Positions 25,301-40,300 of a stretch of 64,000 nt of DNA are shown here, one piece after another. Positions within the stretch are counted from its first letter, which is position 1. Each line of letters starts with the position of its first letter. The position numbers and the translations under genes are program-made. Source of the stretch: Tyto alba. Taxonomy: Eukaryota > Chordata > Aves > Strigiformes > Tytonidae. The stretch is from the NCBI RefSeq assembly GCF_018691265.1, contig NW_024881313.1, positions 19,027,518 through 19,091,517 on the forward strand, written 5' to 3'. The notes beneath the pieces were generated by a model. That model ran no database searches, was not told where the DNA came from, and was given only the letters and a program-made list of their open reading frames with translations.

Positions 25301-28300
25301 CTGCATGGACCCTTCTGCCCCAGTGCACCAAGACAAACCCAGCCATGTGGAAGAGATGATCAAACCCACCCGAAGCAATGGATCTGGCACCAGGCTCACT
25401 GCCGGAGTGCTGTGCAACTGGACACCTTACAGATGTGTCCCTGTCCCCCCCACCAACCATCTCCTTGCCTAGGAGGTTTTTTTACAGCAGCACTGCACTA
25501 AGAAATGCTGTTATTCCATCCCTGCAGCATTAGAGCCACAGGCCGGGGAAAGAGCCATGGCAGATGCGCCTTTATGCATATTGTCTAACAGCAGCATCAG
25601 CAGAACATTATCCCCAGGCCTTTAGGAAATTTATATACTGTTCTGCTACACGGATCACATCAAATCCCTCAGATATTTTTAGTAAGCAAAATACAAAATT
25701 GCCTCTAGTGAAAATCCAGTACTGAAGATTCAATCACAAAATATATTAGGGTTGGAGATTGCATTGGCCATTGCTGGTTTGTTCTTCCCATGTACAACAG
25801 TCTATTAGAAAAATATTTGTTTATCACCCCTAAAATTTGGCATAACTAGTAGATTAAAATTGTATTTCTTCATAATGGACTTAATATTCTTGCTATTTTG
25901 CCATACTGAAGAGACCAACTCCACTGAAATGCATTACAGTCATATGCCTCTGGTAAGAGAGGAGGTTACCTGTAAGACTAGTCAGCACAACCCCTTTCCT
26001 AGATCACTTAAATGTTTTTCGAATTATTTTTGAGCGCTTTTAAAATTACTCTTATAAATAATCTAAACTATATATCCCAGAACCCAGGACTAATGTGCTT
26101 AAGGAACCTTCTAATTTCTAAGCCTGAAGGATACTTTTTTTAAGCTTTCTATCTTGAACAGACATAAATTTCCAAGTAGGAAAAATGCAAAGTGGACATA
26201 TGCTGCTACCAATGAGCAGACACTGAAAAGATAACAGAGTCCGGAAATAAGGAAAGCAGTCTAACAGCTGTCTGCTGTGGACGACCTGCACAGAATGACC
26301 AAAAGCTTCTAGAAGGAGCCAGCTGTGTGGTCTCAAAAATACCTGATCTTGGCATTTTTTTTTTCTGTCTCAGCACTCATTGTGTCTAAAGATGATCCTG
26401 AACCATCAAGTTTGCTTGGATCAGTGTGACTGATCTTCTGTGTTTAACCTACCTTAAAAACAAATTGTTCCTATGCCCAACTAGCAAGTTGGGCAGCAGA
26501 ATGTTTACAGGTCTGCACAGATCTCTTGTGAACTGCCACCTGGAAGCTACAATAAACAGATCTACACCAAAACCCTTTGAAAATTCAAGGGCAAAATCAA
26601 AGTATTCATATTTTTAATATTAATGTGTTCCAACATATGTCATCCATTGTCTAAAAATACCATTTACCACAGCTTAAATTCAGAGCTCCAACAGGCATGG
26701 GTAGGCAGAAGGGACATCTCGTATGACAGTGGGCACACCCCATCCTGAGTAACATTTAAGGGAAAAGGCAGCTACAGTTTCCCTGCACCCCCCTCAATAA
26801 ATCTATCTTGCATTTGGTCTAAAACATGATAGCTAACGTTTCTTGTTATTTTCTCTCAGTGCTGTTGAAATAAAAAATGGTTTGTGTGAACATTCATATT
26901 TTGCTCAACTGCCTGCAAAGGTCAGAAGAGAGCTCATAAAAGCAAATAAAATGCTGCCTCCTGTAGTCATGTTTGCAGAAAGTGTCAGAGACAAGGCTAA
27001 GTGTCATACCCAGTTGACAGGGTCCAACACTGTTTAATGTCTTAAGTGACGTGGATGATGGGAACAAGTGTACCCTGATGAAGTTTTCTGATACCACCAA
27101 ACTGAGTGGGGAAGTGGATACTTCGGAATGGAGAGCCACCCTGCAGGAAGACATGGAAAGTCTGAAAGAGCAACCTAACAGTAACCTTATGAAAGTTCAA
27201 GGACAGGAGTAAGGTCTGGATTATGTTTTCCCAGGTGCAAGGAGTGCAGCACAGACTGGGATCTTACCTAGCTAGGGAGCAGCTCTGTGGAAAGAGACCT
27301 GGGGGTCCTGGTGGACGACAAGCTCAATATGAGCAAGCAGTGTGCTGCAGAGGCAAAGCAAGCCAACAGGATGCTAGATTACATCAACAAGGGCACCACC
27401 AGCAAAGATGAAGGAGTCATTACCCCACTCAGTGCTTGTCAGGCCACAAATGAAATAATGTGTTCAGTTTTGATCCCCCCTATACACACAAAAAAAACCC
27501 CCATGGGCAGGCTGGAGAGGGTCCAGAGCAGGGCCACAGAGATGATCAAAGGACTGAGAAGCCTGCTATATAAGGAAAGGATAAGAGAATTACGTTTGTT
27601 CAGCCTTGAGAAAACAAGGCTAATGGGAGACCTTACCATCATGTTCCAGTACTTAAAGAGTGGCTACTAAGAAGATGGAGACTCCCTTTTTACAAGGAGT
27701 CACATGGAAAAGACAAGGGGTTATGGGTGCGAGTTACTCCTGGGGAGATTCTGATTGGACAGAAAAGATAAATTATTTACAATGAGAACAATAAGTCATT
27801 GGAATAATCTCCCCAGGGAGGTGGTGAATTCCCCAACATTGGACAATTAAGATCCAGCTGGACAGGGTACCATGCCATCTTGCCTAGCCATGCTTTTGTC
27901 AAGAAAGGTCAGATCAGATGATCCTTGAGGTCCCTTCCAACCTGGTATTTTATGATAGCAGCTAAGCCACTATCCATCGTATCTGAGAAATAGTGGCAGT
28001 CCAGTAAAGTTCCCATTGACTGGAAAGGGGGAAACAAAATTGCCCATTTTTCAAAAGAGAAAAAAAGAAACTACAGGCCAGTCAGTCTCAACTCTGTGCC
28101 TGGCAAGATCATGGAGTGGATCCTCCTGGAAACTAGGCTAGGGTGCATGGAAAATAAGGAGATGATTGGTGACAGCCAACGTGACTTCACCAAGGGCAAA
28201 TCGTGCCTGACAAATGTGGTGGCCTTCTACAATGAGGTTACAGTCCTGGAGGATAAGTGAAGAGCAACTGTTACCATCTACCTGGACTTGTGCACAGCGT

Positions 28301-31300
28301 CTGATACCGTCCCACACAACATCCTTGTCTCTAAATTGGAGGGACATAGATTTAATGGATGGACCCTTCCATGGATAAGGAATTGGCTGGATGGTTGCAC
28401 TCAAAGAGATGCAGTCTGTGGCTCAATGTCCAAGTGGAAAGCAGTAACAAGTGACGTTCCTCAGGGGTCGGTGTTGGGACTGGAGCTGTTTAACATCTTT
28501 TTTAGTGACATGGATTGAGTGCATCCTCAGCAAGTTCACTGACAACATCAAGCTGTGTGGTGCGGTCAACACGCTGGAGGGAAGGGATGCCATCCAGAGG
28601 GACCTTGACAGGCTCGAGAGGTGGGTCCTTTCAAACCCCATGAAGTTCAACAAGGCCAAGTGCAAGATCCTGTGCATGGGTCGGGGCAATCCCAATCATA
28701 AACACAGGCTGGGCAAAGAGTGGATTGAAAGCAGCACTGTTGAGAAGAACTTGAGGGTATTAGTGGATGGAAAACTGACTATGAGCCAGCCATGTGTACT
28801 CGCAGCCTAGAAAGCCAACTGTATCCTGGGCTGCATCAAGACAAGTGTGGCCAGAAGGCTGAGGGAGGGGATTTTCCCCCTTTACTCCGCTCTTGTGAGA
28901 CCCCACCTGGAATGCTGCGTCCAACTCTGGGGCCTCCAACATAAGGAAGATATAGACCTGTTGGAGTGGGTCCAGAGGAGGCCATGAGGATGATCAGGGG
29001 GCTGGAGCACCTCCCTTACGAGGACAGGCTGAGAGAGTTGGGGTTGTTCAGCCTGGAGAAGCCCCAGGGAGACCTTATTGTGGCCTTCTAGAAGTTAAAG
29101 GGGGGGTCTACAGGAAGGATAGGGAGGGACTCTTTAACAGGGAATGTATTGATAGGACGAGGGGTAATAGCTTTAAACCGAAAGAAGGTAGATTCAGTTT
29201 AGATAGAAGGAAGAAATTCTTTCCTGTGAGGGTGGTGAGACACTGGAACAAGTCTCCCAGAGAAGCTGTGGCTGTCCCCTCCCTGGGAGTGTTAAAGGCC
29301 AGGTTGGTCAGTGCTCTGAGCAACCTGATCTAGTGGAACATGTCCCTGTCCATGGCAGGGGGGTTGGAACTAGATGATCTTTAAGGTCCCTTCCAACCCA
29401 AACCCTTCTGTGATTATTCTATGATAATGCCACCTATCACTTTGAACAAGGGTGTCTCCAGACTTCCCAGGCTCCTCCCATCCATTAGATCTAGCCCGCA
29501 AGCACCTCTTACATGCAACTCTAAGTCCCTCATCCTCTTGTGATGTATGATATATGGAGTGTGTAACATTTGCCCAATGTACATATACTTAAGGTATAGT
29601 AAGATATGACTAGTGTACATAGGCATTACTTCAATACAAACAAAAGAAAACATAATGAACACAAACCTGACTTGTCCTTTCCACTTGATCGCCCCTTGGC
29701 AACACCTTAAATACTTTCAAAAATTAAAAGGTGAAATAAAGTAATTAAACAACTCTGACATTTGAGAACTGAACATTGGCATTCAGCATACGAAACATGA
29801 TCCTAGCTCTAAAATGCCAGATCAACGCTTCTTTGTAATGGTTTAAATTCATCCCTAGTGGAGCTCCATTAAAATCAATGGAAATAATTTTTAGCCTGCA
29901 TACTGTTGAGTTTCACATCTGTGAACCACTGATACCCTGACTCACCTTCCAGCCTATACTCTACAGCACTGACCTCAAGAAGAGTCCTCAGGCTGTAACA
30001 CATCCCTTTTAGTGATTCCTCTAAAGATTGCAATTTAAATGTTCTTTCCCCGTACAACACAAAGGTCTTACTCTCTCACTGTTGTACATAAGGACAGGAG
30101 GAATGAAATTAGTTTTATTTCTTTATTTAGATATAAATACCCTTGAATCCTGTTTTATTAAATGCTAAGATATCAATCCACTACACTAAATTTAAACTTA
30201 GATCATATGTAAAAATATGTCTGTCCTGACTTGTTATAGATTTGCTTTACACTACAGGGCTTATAATTTTTATTACTTTTGTGGCATGTGCTTTGTCTCC
30301 CCAGAGAGACAGAGATTGGTTTAAGCATAGGGGTGGAAGAAGTATCATAACTTATGTCATAAAAATGATACCAAAGCAATTAATTGTGAATGATATCTTA
30401 AAATCTATGTAAAAAAAATTAAAATATATACTGATTTCTATGCCACAAAGTGTTACCAAAAGCAAATTATTTTTACACCAATCATAAGCATATGTAAAGC
30501 TGTGCATCAGTAACTCGTATCATTCCTATAAGAAAGTATTATCACCTCTGCTTTGAAGACTTCTACCATTTCTCAAGGATTAGTTAACAGAAGAGAGTAG
30601 ATTTAAACTGTAGTTATAAAGGAGCAGTAAGACGACAGAGAGCAAAGACTTCTTGTACGTAAGTGAAGTGTGACTCAATCTTTTTGGAACCAGCAGAAAT
30701 ATTCATAGAAATATTCAGTATGATAAACAAATCTACAGCTCCATAGCATATGTTGAAAATATGCATTTGCTTATTGATGAGTTTCTATGCACTAAAAGAA
30801 AACAACTAGTACATCTAAACCTAGACTGAAGCGCCTCCAAAAGATCGAACCCAGCAACACCTACTTTCCTGTACTGGAGAAGGTCTAACAGTATCACCTG
30901 GAGTCACCAGCACTCCACAGAACCCTGAAACAGCATTTGTGGTGGTTTTATGTAACAGGGGAAAAGGTTCAAGTCTCATTCAAGAAGTAATCAGATTCAG
31001 TACATACAAATAAATCAAACAGACTCCAGAGCATCCATCAGACAGAAGCAGGCTAGAAGTCTTCCTCTGACTGTTTTCCTGACCACACAGACAGGAATGT
31101 CTGTAGCCTCACCTGAGAGTGTAAGACAAGAAGCCCCAGGCTAAGAGAAGGCAGAATGCACAATCTGAAAGCCAAACACTGAAGCCTAAGCCCATCCTCA
31201 GTTTTACAATTATTTCTGGGGACAGAAAACTAAAGTCCAGATGTTGTAACATCACACATTATTTTAACAACTTCTTTGATGTAAATGAGAATTTCCAATA

Positions 31301-34300
31301 ATGAGTTCAGAGATTAGACCCCACCTTGAATGTTCACTTGAATACATCTAACAGTAGATATCTGTGTCATTTCGGCAATTTAAGAATTTAACAAAAACAT
31401 TTCAAGCAGAAAAACATCTGGTCTGAAAAACATCAGGAGAAGGAGACTCTGCCAGTGATGTCTTGTTCAAACGGTTTATCGTTGTTAAAATGCACTGTTT
31501 ACTTCAGAGCTGAACTGAGCTGCCTTAGTTCTCAAACACTGCTGCTGCTTCTGCCCAGCTACAAGGGAGAAAGATGACCTGTGCTTTCTTCCCATGGAGG
31601 TAGTAAGGATCAGCAGCTAAGTCTCTTCTCACTCTTCCCTTTGACAGGCTGTGATCCCAGAATAGCTACCCCATTTTCTTCAACTCAGCAAAAGGACCAC
31701 AGCTGAAATAAAGTAAAAACAAACCAACCAAATCTTGAATTCTTTACCCTTGATGCAAAGGTGAAGTGATAGAGTGCAACTTAGTATTGCCTCAGCTACT
31801 GCTATTACAATTCTACAGGAAGAGGATTTTACTCTCCAGCACTGTGCCGCCTAAACCTTTCATAGAAGAGAGCTTTAAACAAAGTGAATTTAGTCCTGAG
31901 ACATTTATATGAAATTCCAGCATCACAGAAAAGGTCAGCCAGAATCTTTATACCCAAGTGTAATGGGGAGTCTGGCTTGAGGAGACTTCCACTCCAGAAT
32001 GTGTCAGGACTGAAGACGAAGCCTGGAAAAGACAAGAGAATGGATGAAATGCTGAACTTCTCCCTTAAACCACATTTCAGGTATTAAGTACAGGCAGAAT
32101 ATAGACCTAACCTGTCTAGGCAAACTCACATTTCTATATTCAGGTGACTGGAGGAGTGGTTAACTCTGGGAAAAAGGGGAGAGCCCTGGCAAATTCTACC
32201 ATCACTCCACGCAACGAACCTGACCTTAGTAGGACCACTAGTAGAAAGAGTAAATAATATTAACATTCACAGATGAAGGCCACAAAACAGGAACTTAGTG
32301 CAGCACACAAGGCACTCCTAGCAAAACAACACTCTCCTAATGGCTTGTACTTCCACATGACAAATCACACTCCTTCAACAGCCAAACTCTATCACACACA
32401 GCCTTCAGGTACCAAGGCAACCAGCCCAGCTGATGCTGTTGTGTGGGTAGCTAAGGGGAATGGCAAAAGAAACAGCATTTTGACAAAAGTCCAAGAAGCA
32501 ACTTCAAAATGTTGTATATTATTTCTAAAATTATTTCAAATTACTTACAACAAATTAATTTCTCCCACATTCCTAATGTAAGAGAGAGACCATTTACTAG
32601 AAGACGTACAAGTATTGCCAAGTTTCACTGATTTCTTTCTTTGAAAGGTGACACGTTGCACTGGAAATACCATTTCCTTCACTGCTCTGTGTAACAAATG
32701 CCCACTGACCAGGATCTTGAGGGGCAGACCTACGGTCACTGCTAAGTATTCTTAGTGAAGAAACCCAAGAAACACACTACGCAGCTGACGGTTTTTTGAA
32801 CAAAGGGAATTAACATGATGTCAAAGTAGTTTAACATCAAAGATGTTTTAATGGCACAGGAAGTATTACAGGCTTAGAGGATCAGCATCCCAATTTATTC
32901 TGAAATATATCACACATTTTTTCCAACCTCAGAAACTCCTCTGGGATTCTCAATTACACGGGAATTCAACAGAGCATTCTCTCTTTGAAGGGTCCCTATC
33001 AGACCAAAATCTAGTTAATTTAAAAATATGAGTTCAAAAAGGATTCACTGTATGTATTGCTTTTGCCCTGCACCTTTGAAGCTTCTATTCAAATACAGGT
33101 TGCCAAGTACTCAGAAGAGCGAAACCACTTTTAAGAACTATGAAACACGTAAAATGAACCAAATTTAACAACAAATATTACATTTGCTCAGACTGGCTCT
33201 AATTACAGTACTCTTACCTACTATAGCTCCAACAGAACAGATGAAATATTTGCTGACAGAAACATCATTATTATGCGGATGGTACTTATAATCAGAGTAC
33301 AGTCAACATTAGGAAAGCTTACACACACACTGTAGTCATCTGAGAACCGACAGTAGGACTTGCATATTTTAAAACGAATATAAGATCAAATCTGAATCTT
33401 GGGAATGTTGGCAAGAATTACAGCAGTGTAAGGAAATGAATGCCTGTGGTGTAACTCTAAATGATGGGCTACAGAAAACATCTTTCTGTGTATAATGAAA
33501 CTACAGAGTTGTCACCTCTTCCCATACACCTTAATTCCCATCAAGCACTCTGAGGAACCAGCCTGGTTTCTAACTACATAAGTGGTGGGTTTTGGCAGTG
33601 TTGGTTTTTTAATTTTTTAACTTAAAATAAGTCTAAAATGAGAAACACAATTAGAATATTCACAAATTCTCAGAGATGCTCTTCTTACATAAATAATCTG
33701 TTCGTGATCTATCTTTTTATGTACATTTTTCTATTATTCCTTAACTGCTACATCAGTAGTCCTAGAAAACAAGTTATTTTGCTTGTCCACTGGGAAGTAT
33801 AGTAAAGCTCCTGGATTATGTTTTTTTGCCTTAGTTTCAAAAGAAGTAACAGGTAATTTTTTTAAAATTGCAAGGTATCAATTAGTTGTTCCAGTGCTCA
33901 GAGCAGGTGTCCAAAGAGTGTCAGGATGTTCAGGCTTTCAATGAGCACCACAGACCTGTATTTGCAGGTTTGAGCAGCACTGTGTTGTGTCAGAGGTATA
34001 CTGCAGTGGCAGTTTATACTGAAATAAGGAAAGTTTGGCATTTACGTCAAGTATATTTAGAAAAGAAATATCTTTTGTGAAATAAGTGATTCCTATGTTT
34101 GCACATGCCTGTTATAATTACTTAAGTAAACCGCTATTTCGATTAATATTAACTTGAACAAACAACTGCAGCAACTACTTTGTGTAATGTAATATTCACT
34201 CACAAATTCTAGTGTCATTTCAAAAGCCTAAATTTTAAAATGTCTTCCTGTAATGGAAATATTGAGACTTTTGGCAGGATTCCTTCAACCTTCTATTTAA

Positions 34301-37300
34301 AGTCAATCCTCTATCTGCAGAAGATAACTTAGCTGTTCAAAACTAAAAAATGATGAAAGAATTACTTAACCATTCTGACAGAGATTTAATTTACAAAATG
34401 TTTTACCCTCCTTAAAATGGAACATGGACAGTTACCCCATCAAGTGTTTGTTTGGGTTTTTTTGTTTGTTTGGGGTTTTTTTGTTTATTTGATTTTGGTT
34501 TGGTTTGTTTTGCCTTTTTTTTTTTAAAAAGCTTGAATTTTCTACTTTTCAAGTATATATCTAACTTCAGTTTTGATAGTGTATCTCTTTATCTGAGGAA
34601 ATTATTTGATAAACTTGAACAGTATTGAATAGTATACTTAAAAGCCATTAATGCCAACACTGAGTTTTGGAAAAAGAGGATGGTAGTTACAAATGCATCC
34701 TTAGAAATCACTGTTCTCTCCAAATGCACAAACATAAGTGAACTCTGTGTACGTGTGCGCACACGTGTGTTGGCAGTAGGGTAACAAACACAGTCAACAT
34801 TAGAATCTTGGTTTTAAAAATCATTTTGTTTTCACATCAAAAATGAAAACCTACAGATAAGCTAGTTACATTAGCTACAGCTTTGTGAATATTCTGCACT
34901 ATATATCACTCTCACACTCCTGACTCCACTAAGAAAATCTTTTGTGTGTCATATATGGGTCCACCCAGATGACCAGATAATGAACTTAAAACACCATCAT
35001 TGATCTTACTAATTGCATCTGCCACTTTACGTGGTTCTTGTTTCTACTTGGCTTTCTTTCCAAACACTGTTCCAATTGTTAAATGGTCAGAATACACAAA
35101 GTGACAGATTTAGTGCTTCCTTGGCAATTTATATAACTGACTGCAACTCTGTTGAAGTGAATCATGATTTATTTGTCTCGCAATGCAGCACATAACCTTT
35201 TAAATGCTAGGGAAAAAAATGCCAGTGCTTCTTTAAAGTTTATATATGACTGCCCACCACCATTCCTCATGAACGAGTTTTTGAGAAACAAAATGATAAA
35301 AACAAGCTGCAAATTCCACCCACCTACTTCCGGCCATTTCCTGTCTTCATCACTCACATGTACTGTATTTACAGACAAGCACCATCACCCAGAGCACCAG
35401 TGCATTCTTCTAGCCCCCTCTTTTCTTCCTGGGCAAAAGTATTTTTCTTAAATTAGTGATAGGTATTCTCTGCCAAACACACAGCAGAGGATGATATTGA
35501 TCACTCCCAGCCCTCTTACTGGTACATGCCATACTCAATCATATGAGGTGAAATTAAGAGCAGCCTGCTGGGTTTTATTTATTGGTATCTCCATTCCAAA
35601 ACTGTGAACCCAATTCCTGTCTGTGGCCTTTTCTCATATTCTACTCTCCATGCCTTCTTCTGCACTTATTTCCATTACCTTTAGAAAACAGTTTAGTGTA
35701 TGCCTCCACTTCTCCTCATTCAAATACGCTGTTTTATTCTGGTGTTTATATTGTGCCCATCTCTGGTAAATGAGCATCTAATGACTCATTGCTGTCCACC
35801 AGTGCCTGAACTAAGCCAGTCAAAAGTCTTCAGCATCTTTAATTATGAAAGCAATAATGAGAGAAGAAAGATTGTTTACTTTAAGCGGAACAGCAGTACC
35901 TCCAATTAATGCAAACAGTACCTTCTCGTTGAAAAACTATTTATCCAACGTGCACAACACAAAGCATTTGAATACTTCTCCTTACATTATAATACAATTT
36001 TAAAAATTTAGGTGGGAAACTCAGCAGATAAAATTGTTTTTCCCTCAGGTGGCAACTATGGAATTAGCAGTCCATTCACTAGGGTGTAACACTCACACAC
36101 CACCTTTCATTGGCATACTTTAAAACTGTCTGCAAAGGCACGTTTCTCTAAATTGTCCTAGTTTGCAGAAGGGAAAACAGGGCTGCAGGCATAAAATGAC
36201 TTTTTCTAACCATTCAACAGATTCATGCTTGCCTGTGGCCTGCTCCTACCTGATCTCAAACAAGCCCCTCCACCAAGCCCAGCCTGGTGTTCTATTTACT
36301 AAAATCCTTTCCCTAAACATCTGCCTAGATGTTTAATAAACAAGCAAGAACCTTACTTTGCACAGTAAATATGCTTGTATCTTGTACAACTTGCAAATCT
36401 GGACTTCAGTGTAATGTTCTCTGTAAATATACCCTAAAATCCAGGCTATTTTAAATATTTGACAAGGTTCTAGCATTACACATAGCACAGACTGCAATAG
36501 AAATTATGCCATCTGATCATGAACTAGGATCTTGGGTAAGACCACAAAATGAAACATTGGTAAATTAATATATGAAAAGTATAATTTATAGAATAGCACT
36601 TGAGTAATAAACAACAGAGATGACAAGGACTTAAGCTGTGTCAATGCATCTCATCTTGGTCAGGTGGGGCAAAATTACAAGTCCTTTTTCTACCAGACAG
36701 TGATATTGTTCTATAATGCAAACAAATGTTAACTAAAAGGAGAAATGCTTCCCTAGGCCATCCTAAATTTTGCAGGTCAATACAAAATAAACTTCAAGAA
36801 TTTTGTTTCAAGCATTTCCATTTAGTTTGGCCAATGATGGTAAAACCATTTAAATTGTATTTGCTGTTATGCTTGTAAGACAGCAACATGTTTAGAACAT
36901 TTAATTAGCCACAGAAGGTAGTTAGACTCAGTGCAGCATTTAACTTCCACTTTCTAGAAAAAAAAAAGGCTATAATTTATGAAGCTACATTAAAGTACAT
37001 TTACAGATACTACATGCTTCTGAAATGTTATTCCTATTGAAAGACTTTATAAATAAATATGACATTGACAAAAAGCTAAAGAAAGTATACCTGTGACAAG
37101 GAATAAACATCTGAAATTAAGATGAGAGCAACTTTCATCTACCAGTGGTAAGGGAAAAAAAACAACCAAACAAAAAAACCCAAACCACTCAGCATCATGC
37201 AGTCCGCCAGATTGATAAAGGCAAAAAAATCATGGTGAGTAAATGAGTAACAGTCAAAACAAGCATCTTCCCCCACCTCATAGAAAAAAAAAGCAGATAT

Positions 37301-40300
37301 TTTCCTTTGCTGTATAAAAAAAAGCTTACACCGCAGATTGTCACATTTATGCACACAGCTGCCACATTCTGTAATGGGTCAAAACAAGTTCTTATGACAA
37401 CAAATAATTTTGCTTTATCATGCTAACTTCAGTCACTGTCTTTCTGAGTTTTGGAAACTATTATTTGGAAGGTACTAGTAGAAAAAGAAGCTTCCCCATG
37501 TAACAGTCCACAATAACAAAAAACAAGGAATAAACCCTGTGTAACAGGTGTTTCAACAATTGATGCAGCTACATTATTCCCAACAAAAATATTTTATGAC
37601 AATCTTTAAAAAGATCTGAAACCAAATGCTGTCTTGGGGCAGAGGCACAACTTCTATTGAAGTTAATGGCCCTCGCATAGAATGGAATACTGCAATACAC
37701 ATTCAGCAAAATCAATAGTTAAGTTTCAGAGAAAAATTCTACCTTATAGGTTGAAAGAAGCCACTTTCTATTTAAATGGCCAATACCACAAATTCAAAGT
37801 ACAAGCAGATCTAATGCTTTAAGTGAAAGAGCTGTCAACTCACTAAGGAAGGTTACTGAACCAGAAAAACAAAGCATTTCTCTAATTCATCTCTATTTTA
37901 CATTAGTTGATCAAACTTCCATTTTTATAGGAACAGTCACAAAATAAGCCACTTACACTGCTGTCATTTTTGCTTAATATAATATTGGCTGATCCAAATA
38001 GTGTCTCAAAACTCAGCCAGAGACAAGAATAACTTTGCAGACCCAATATTTCTATGGTATATAAAGCAAGATGCTATTTACAAATTGTCAGTCAGGTGTA
38101 CTAATACACAAGGAAAACATAACATGTAAAAAACTAATAAAACCAAACACGCATGATCTTCTGGCCACTCCTGCATATCCAGTAGGAGTGAAAGTGAGTA
38201 TTTCTCAGGGGAAAGTAAATATTAGCAGCAGTGACGACTTCAGTGCAATGATTTCCCATAGCGTAACAACTGGTTTCATTTCAGAGGAAACACACTGCGT
38301 CATTATCATTATTATTCAAATAAATGATCATCCATAATCTTACCTAGTTCTGGGGGCAGCACAGTAAGACGATTTCCCTGGATATGAAGTTCCTTAAGCT
38401 GAGTGAGCTCACCAATTTCTTTAGGCAGTGATATCAGGTCATTGTCTCTAAGGCTCAGCTAAGAGTGAATTTAAAATAGTCAGAACAATTTTCTGTTACC
38501 ATAAAGCAGCCTAAACCAGAACTCTACTCCCTCTGCCCCCACCTTTCTCCTAAATGCTCAGTTCTTCTAATTTATTTACAAATGTCTGCTGGTAAACAAG
38601 AAACAGTTCCAGGTGTAGTGGTCTATTCCTGCAAACATATACAACTACTCCTCAAATTGACTAGATTCTATTCCTACAAACGTTGCAAAAGTGAATTGAT
38701 TTTCCAAGAATTTAGATAAATTACTTACTATCTGCAACTTTGTGAGCTTCCCAATATCTGGCGGCAGGATTTCAAAATCGTTGTCACTTAGATAGAGTGC
38801 ACGCAGGGTGGCTGCAAATTAAATAGCAATATATAAACAGGGTGGCATATAACCCAACCATTTGAGGTCTAATCAATAAAAGGGAGTCAGGTTTGATTAA
38901 TAATCCTGACTTGGTGAAAAGCCTTTGACATACCCAGGGCTCACAATAATAAGAAGCAGGTCAAACTCAGATTTACTGGCTTATTGTATTGCTGGTGAGT
39001 TCAGGAAAACATCTATATTCAAAAGGACTTGTACAATTAACAATTTCTACAATAGTAGACTCTGGCAGGTTCTGGCACATAGTCTCAATACTCAGCTACA
39101 TACAATGATAATTGTCATAATACAGTCATTACTCTTTATTACCCCCGATACTTATTTATTACATCAATTTGCATCCTAAACAAACATTAAAAAAAAAAAT
39201 CATCTGAGGTTTTTGAACAAATACACATCTATGTTAAGCTGTACAGAAAGTACAGCCTAACACTAGGAAACAGAACTTAAGAGAGCAACACAGAAGACTC
39301 AAATTGTATAATTTGTAATTTCCATGCTTAGTCTCTACAAAATTCAAAGAAAAATAAATGACCCAGTACAACCATGTGGCTTGCTACTATTGAATGAGCA
39401 TACATGACCGTTTGGAAAAAAAAAATTAAAATGGAGACTCACAAAGAACTGTTGGGTGCAGCGGTAAGGTAGGTAGTCGGGTCAGCAAAACCTCTCCTTC
39501 CCACCAGAGAGAAGATCCCATTTGTCTTACGCAGTTTACTACTCTTCCTCTTTTCATTTTATTAAATGTGACTATTTTTAATAATGCTGACTTAAAACTT
39601 TCTCTCTGCCAGGTTACAATCACAAAATCTCTCAGAAGCGCGGTACTCCTTCCTCTCTCCTCGCCTGTCGCTTTTTGCTGTGAAATGCACTGATCCTGAA
39701 CCCACTTCAGCATAATGCACTGAGAAGACCAGTAAGGTAGCAGAATCACTGAAATCCAGAAAGTGCCAGAATTCAAGTTGCTTAGGCAACCATAATGCAG
39801 CCCTTTTGCACATATGCATTACAATAACTTTATTTTAACTCGCTGAGTGTGTATTTTTAATATGTTCAAAGGTTAGCTTAGCACTACCATTCTTCTGTGC
39901 CAAACTTTGTATATCTTTTTAACATACCGGACACTTCAACATCCACATGCTGTTAAAACTATTTCGATAATAAACTATCAGGAACACAATTATTTTTAGA
40001 ATCAACACATGACAGTTGTCTTGCAAAACACTTTACTTTCCCCTGAGGCTTGCAAGCTTCCATTAAGTTTTAAGTTTAACTGAGCATGAGACCCAACGAA
40101 ATGTTACTCAGAAGAAAACTAATACATCATTACTAATCCAGTTTTCTTGTGTCCACTGGTGTCAGGTGATGGTATAACAGTGATAAATATTGCTGAACTA
40201 TGTAGAAATATTCAAGAGATATTCAAAGAGAAACATAAATATCAGAGAAATTCTGTTGGAGGTTGGTCTCCATCAAATAAATTTCAACTGCACAAAGCAA

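Larger units (their letters stand above)
22384..38343. other. RSU1 intron (15,960 bp) holding two CR1 copies
   Basis: This intron separates the LRR 6-7 exon from the cap exon. It contains a possible conserved element at about 23560-24140, a GC-rich stretch at 24630-25560, two CR1 copies at 27015-29425, a T/G-rich tract at 34441-34526 and an alternating purine-pyrimidine palindrome at 34746-34770. The remaining blocks, 25560-27000 and 29430-38343, show only A/T-rich unique-looking DNA with short chance frames. Confidence 0.8.

Noticed and set aside
27287..27670. 127-codon frame with [18 protein letters not shown] text
   Set aside because: It is the C-terminal part of CR1 ORF2 in a decayed LINE copy, not a host gene.
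39426..39776. 116-codon minus-strand frame next to RSU1 exons
   Set aside because: It does not match any part of RSU1, and the flanking exons join in frame without it.
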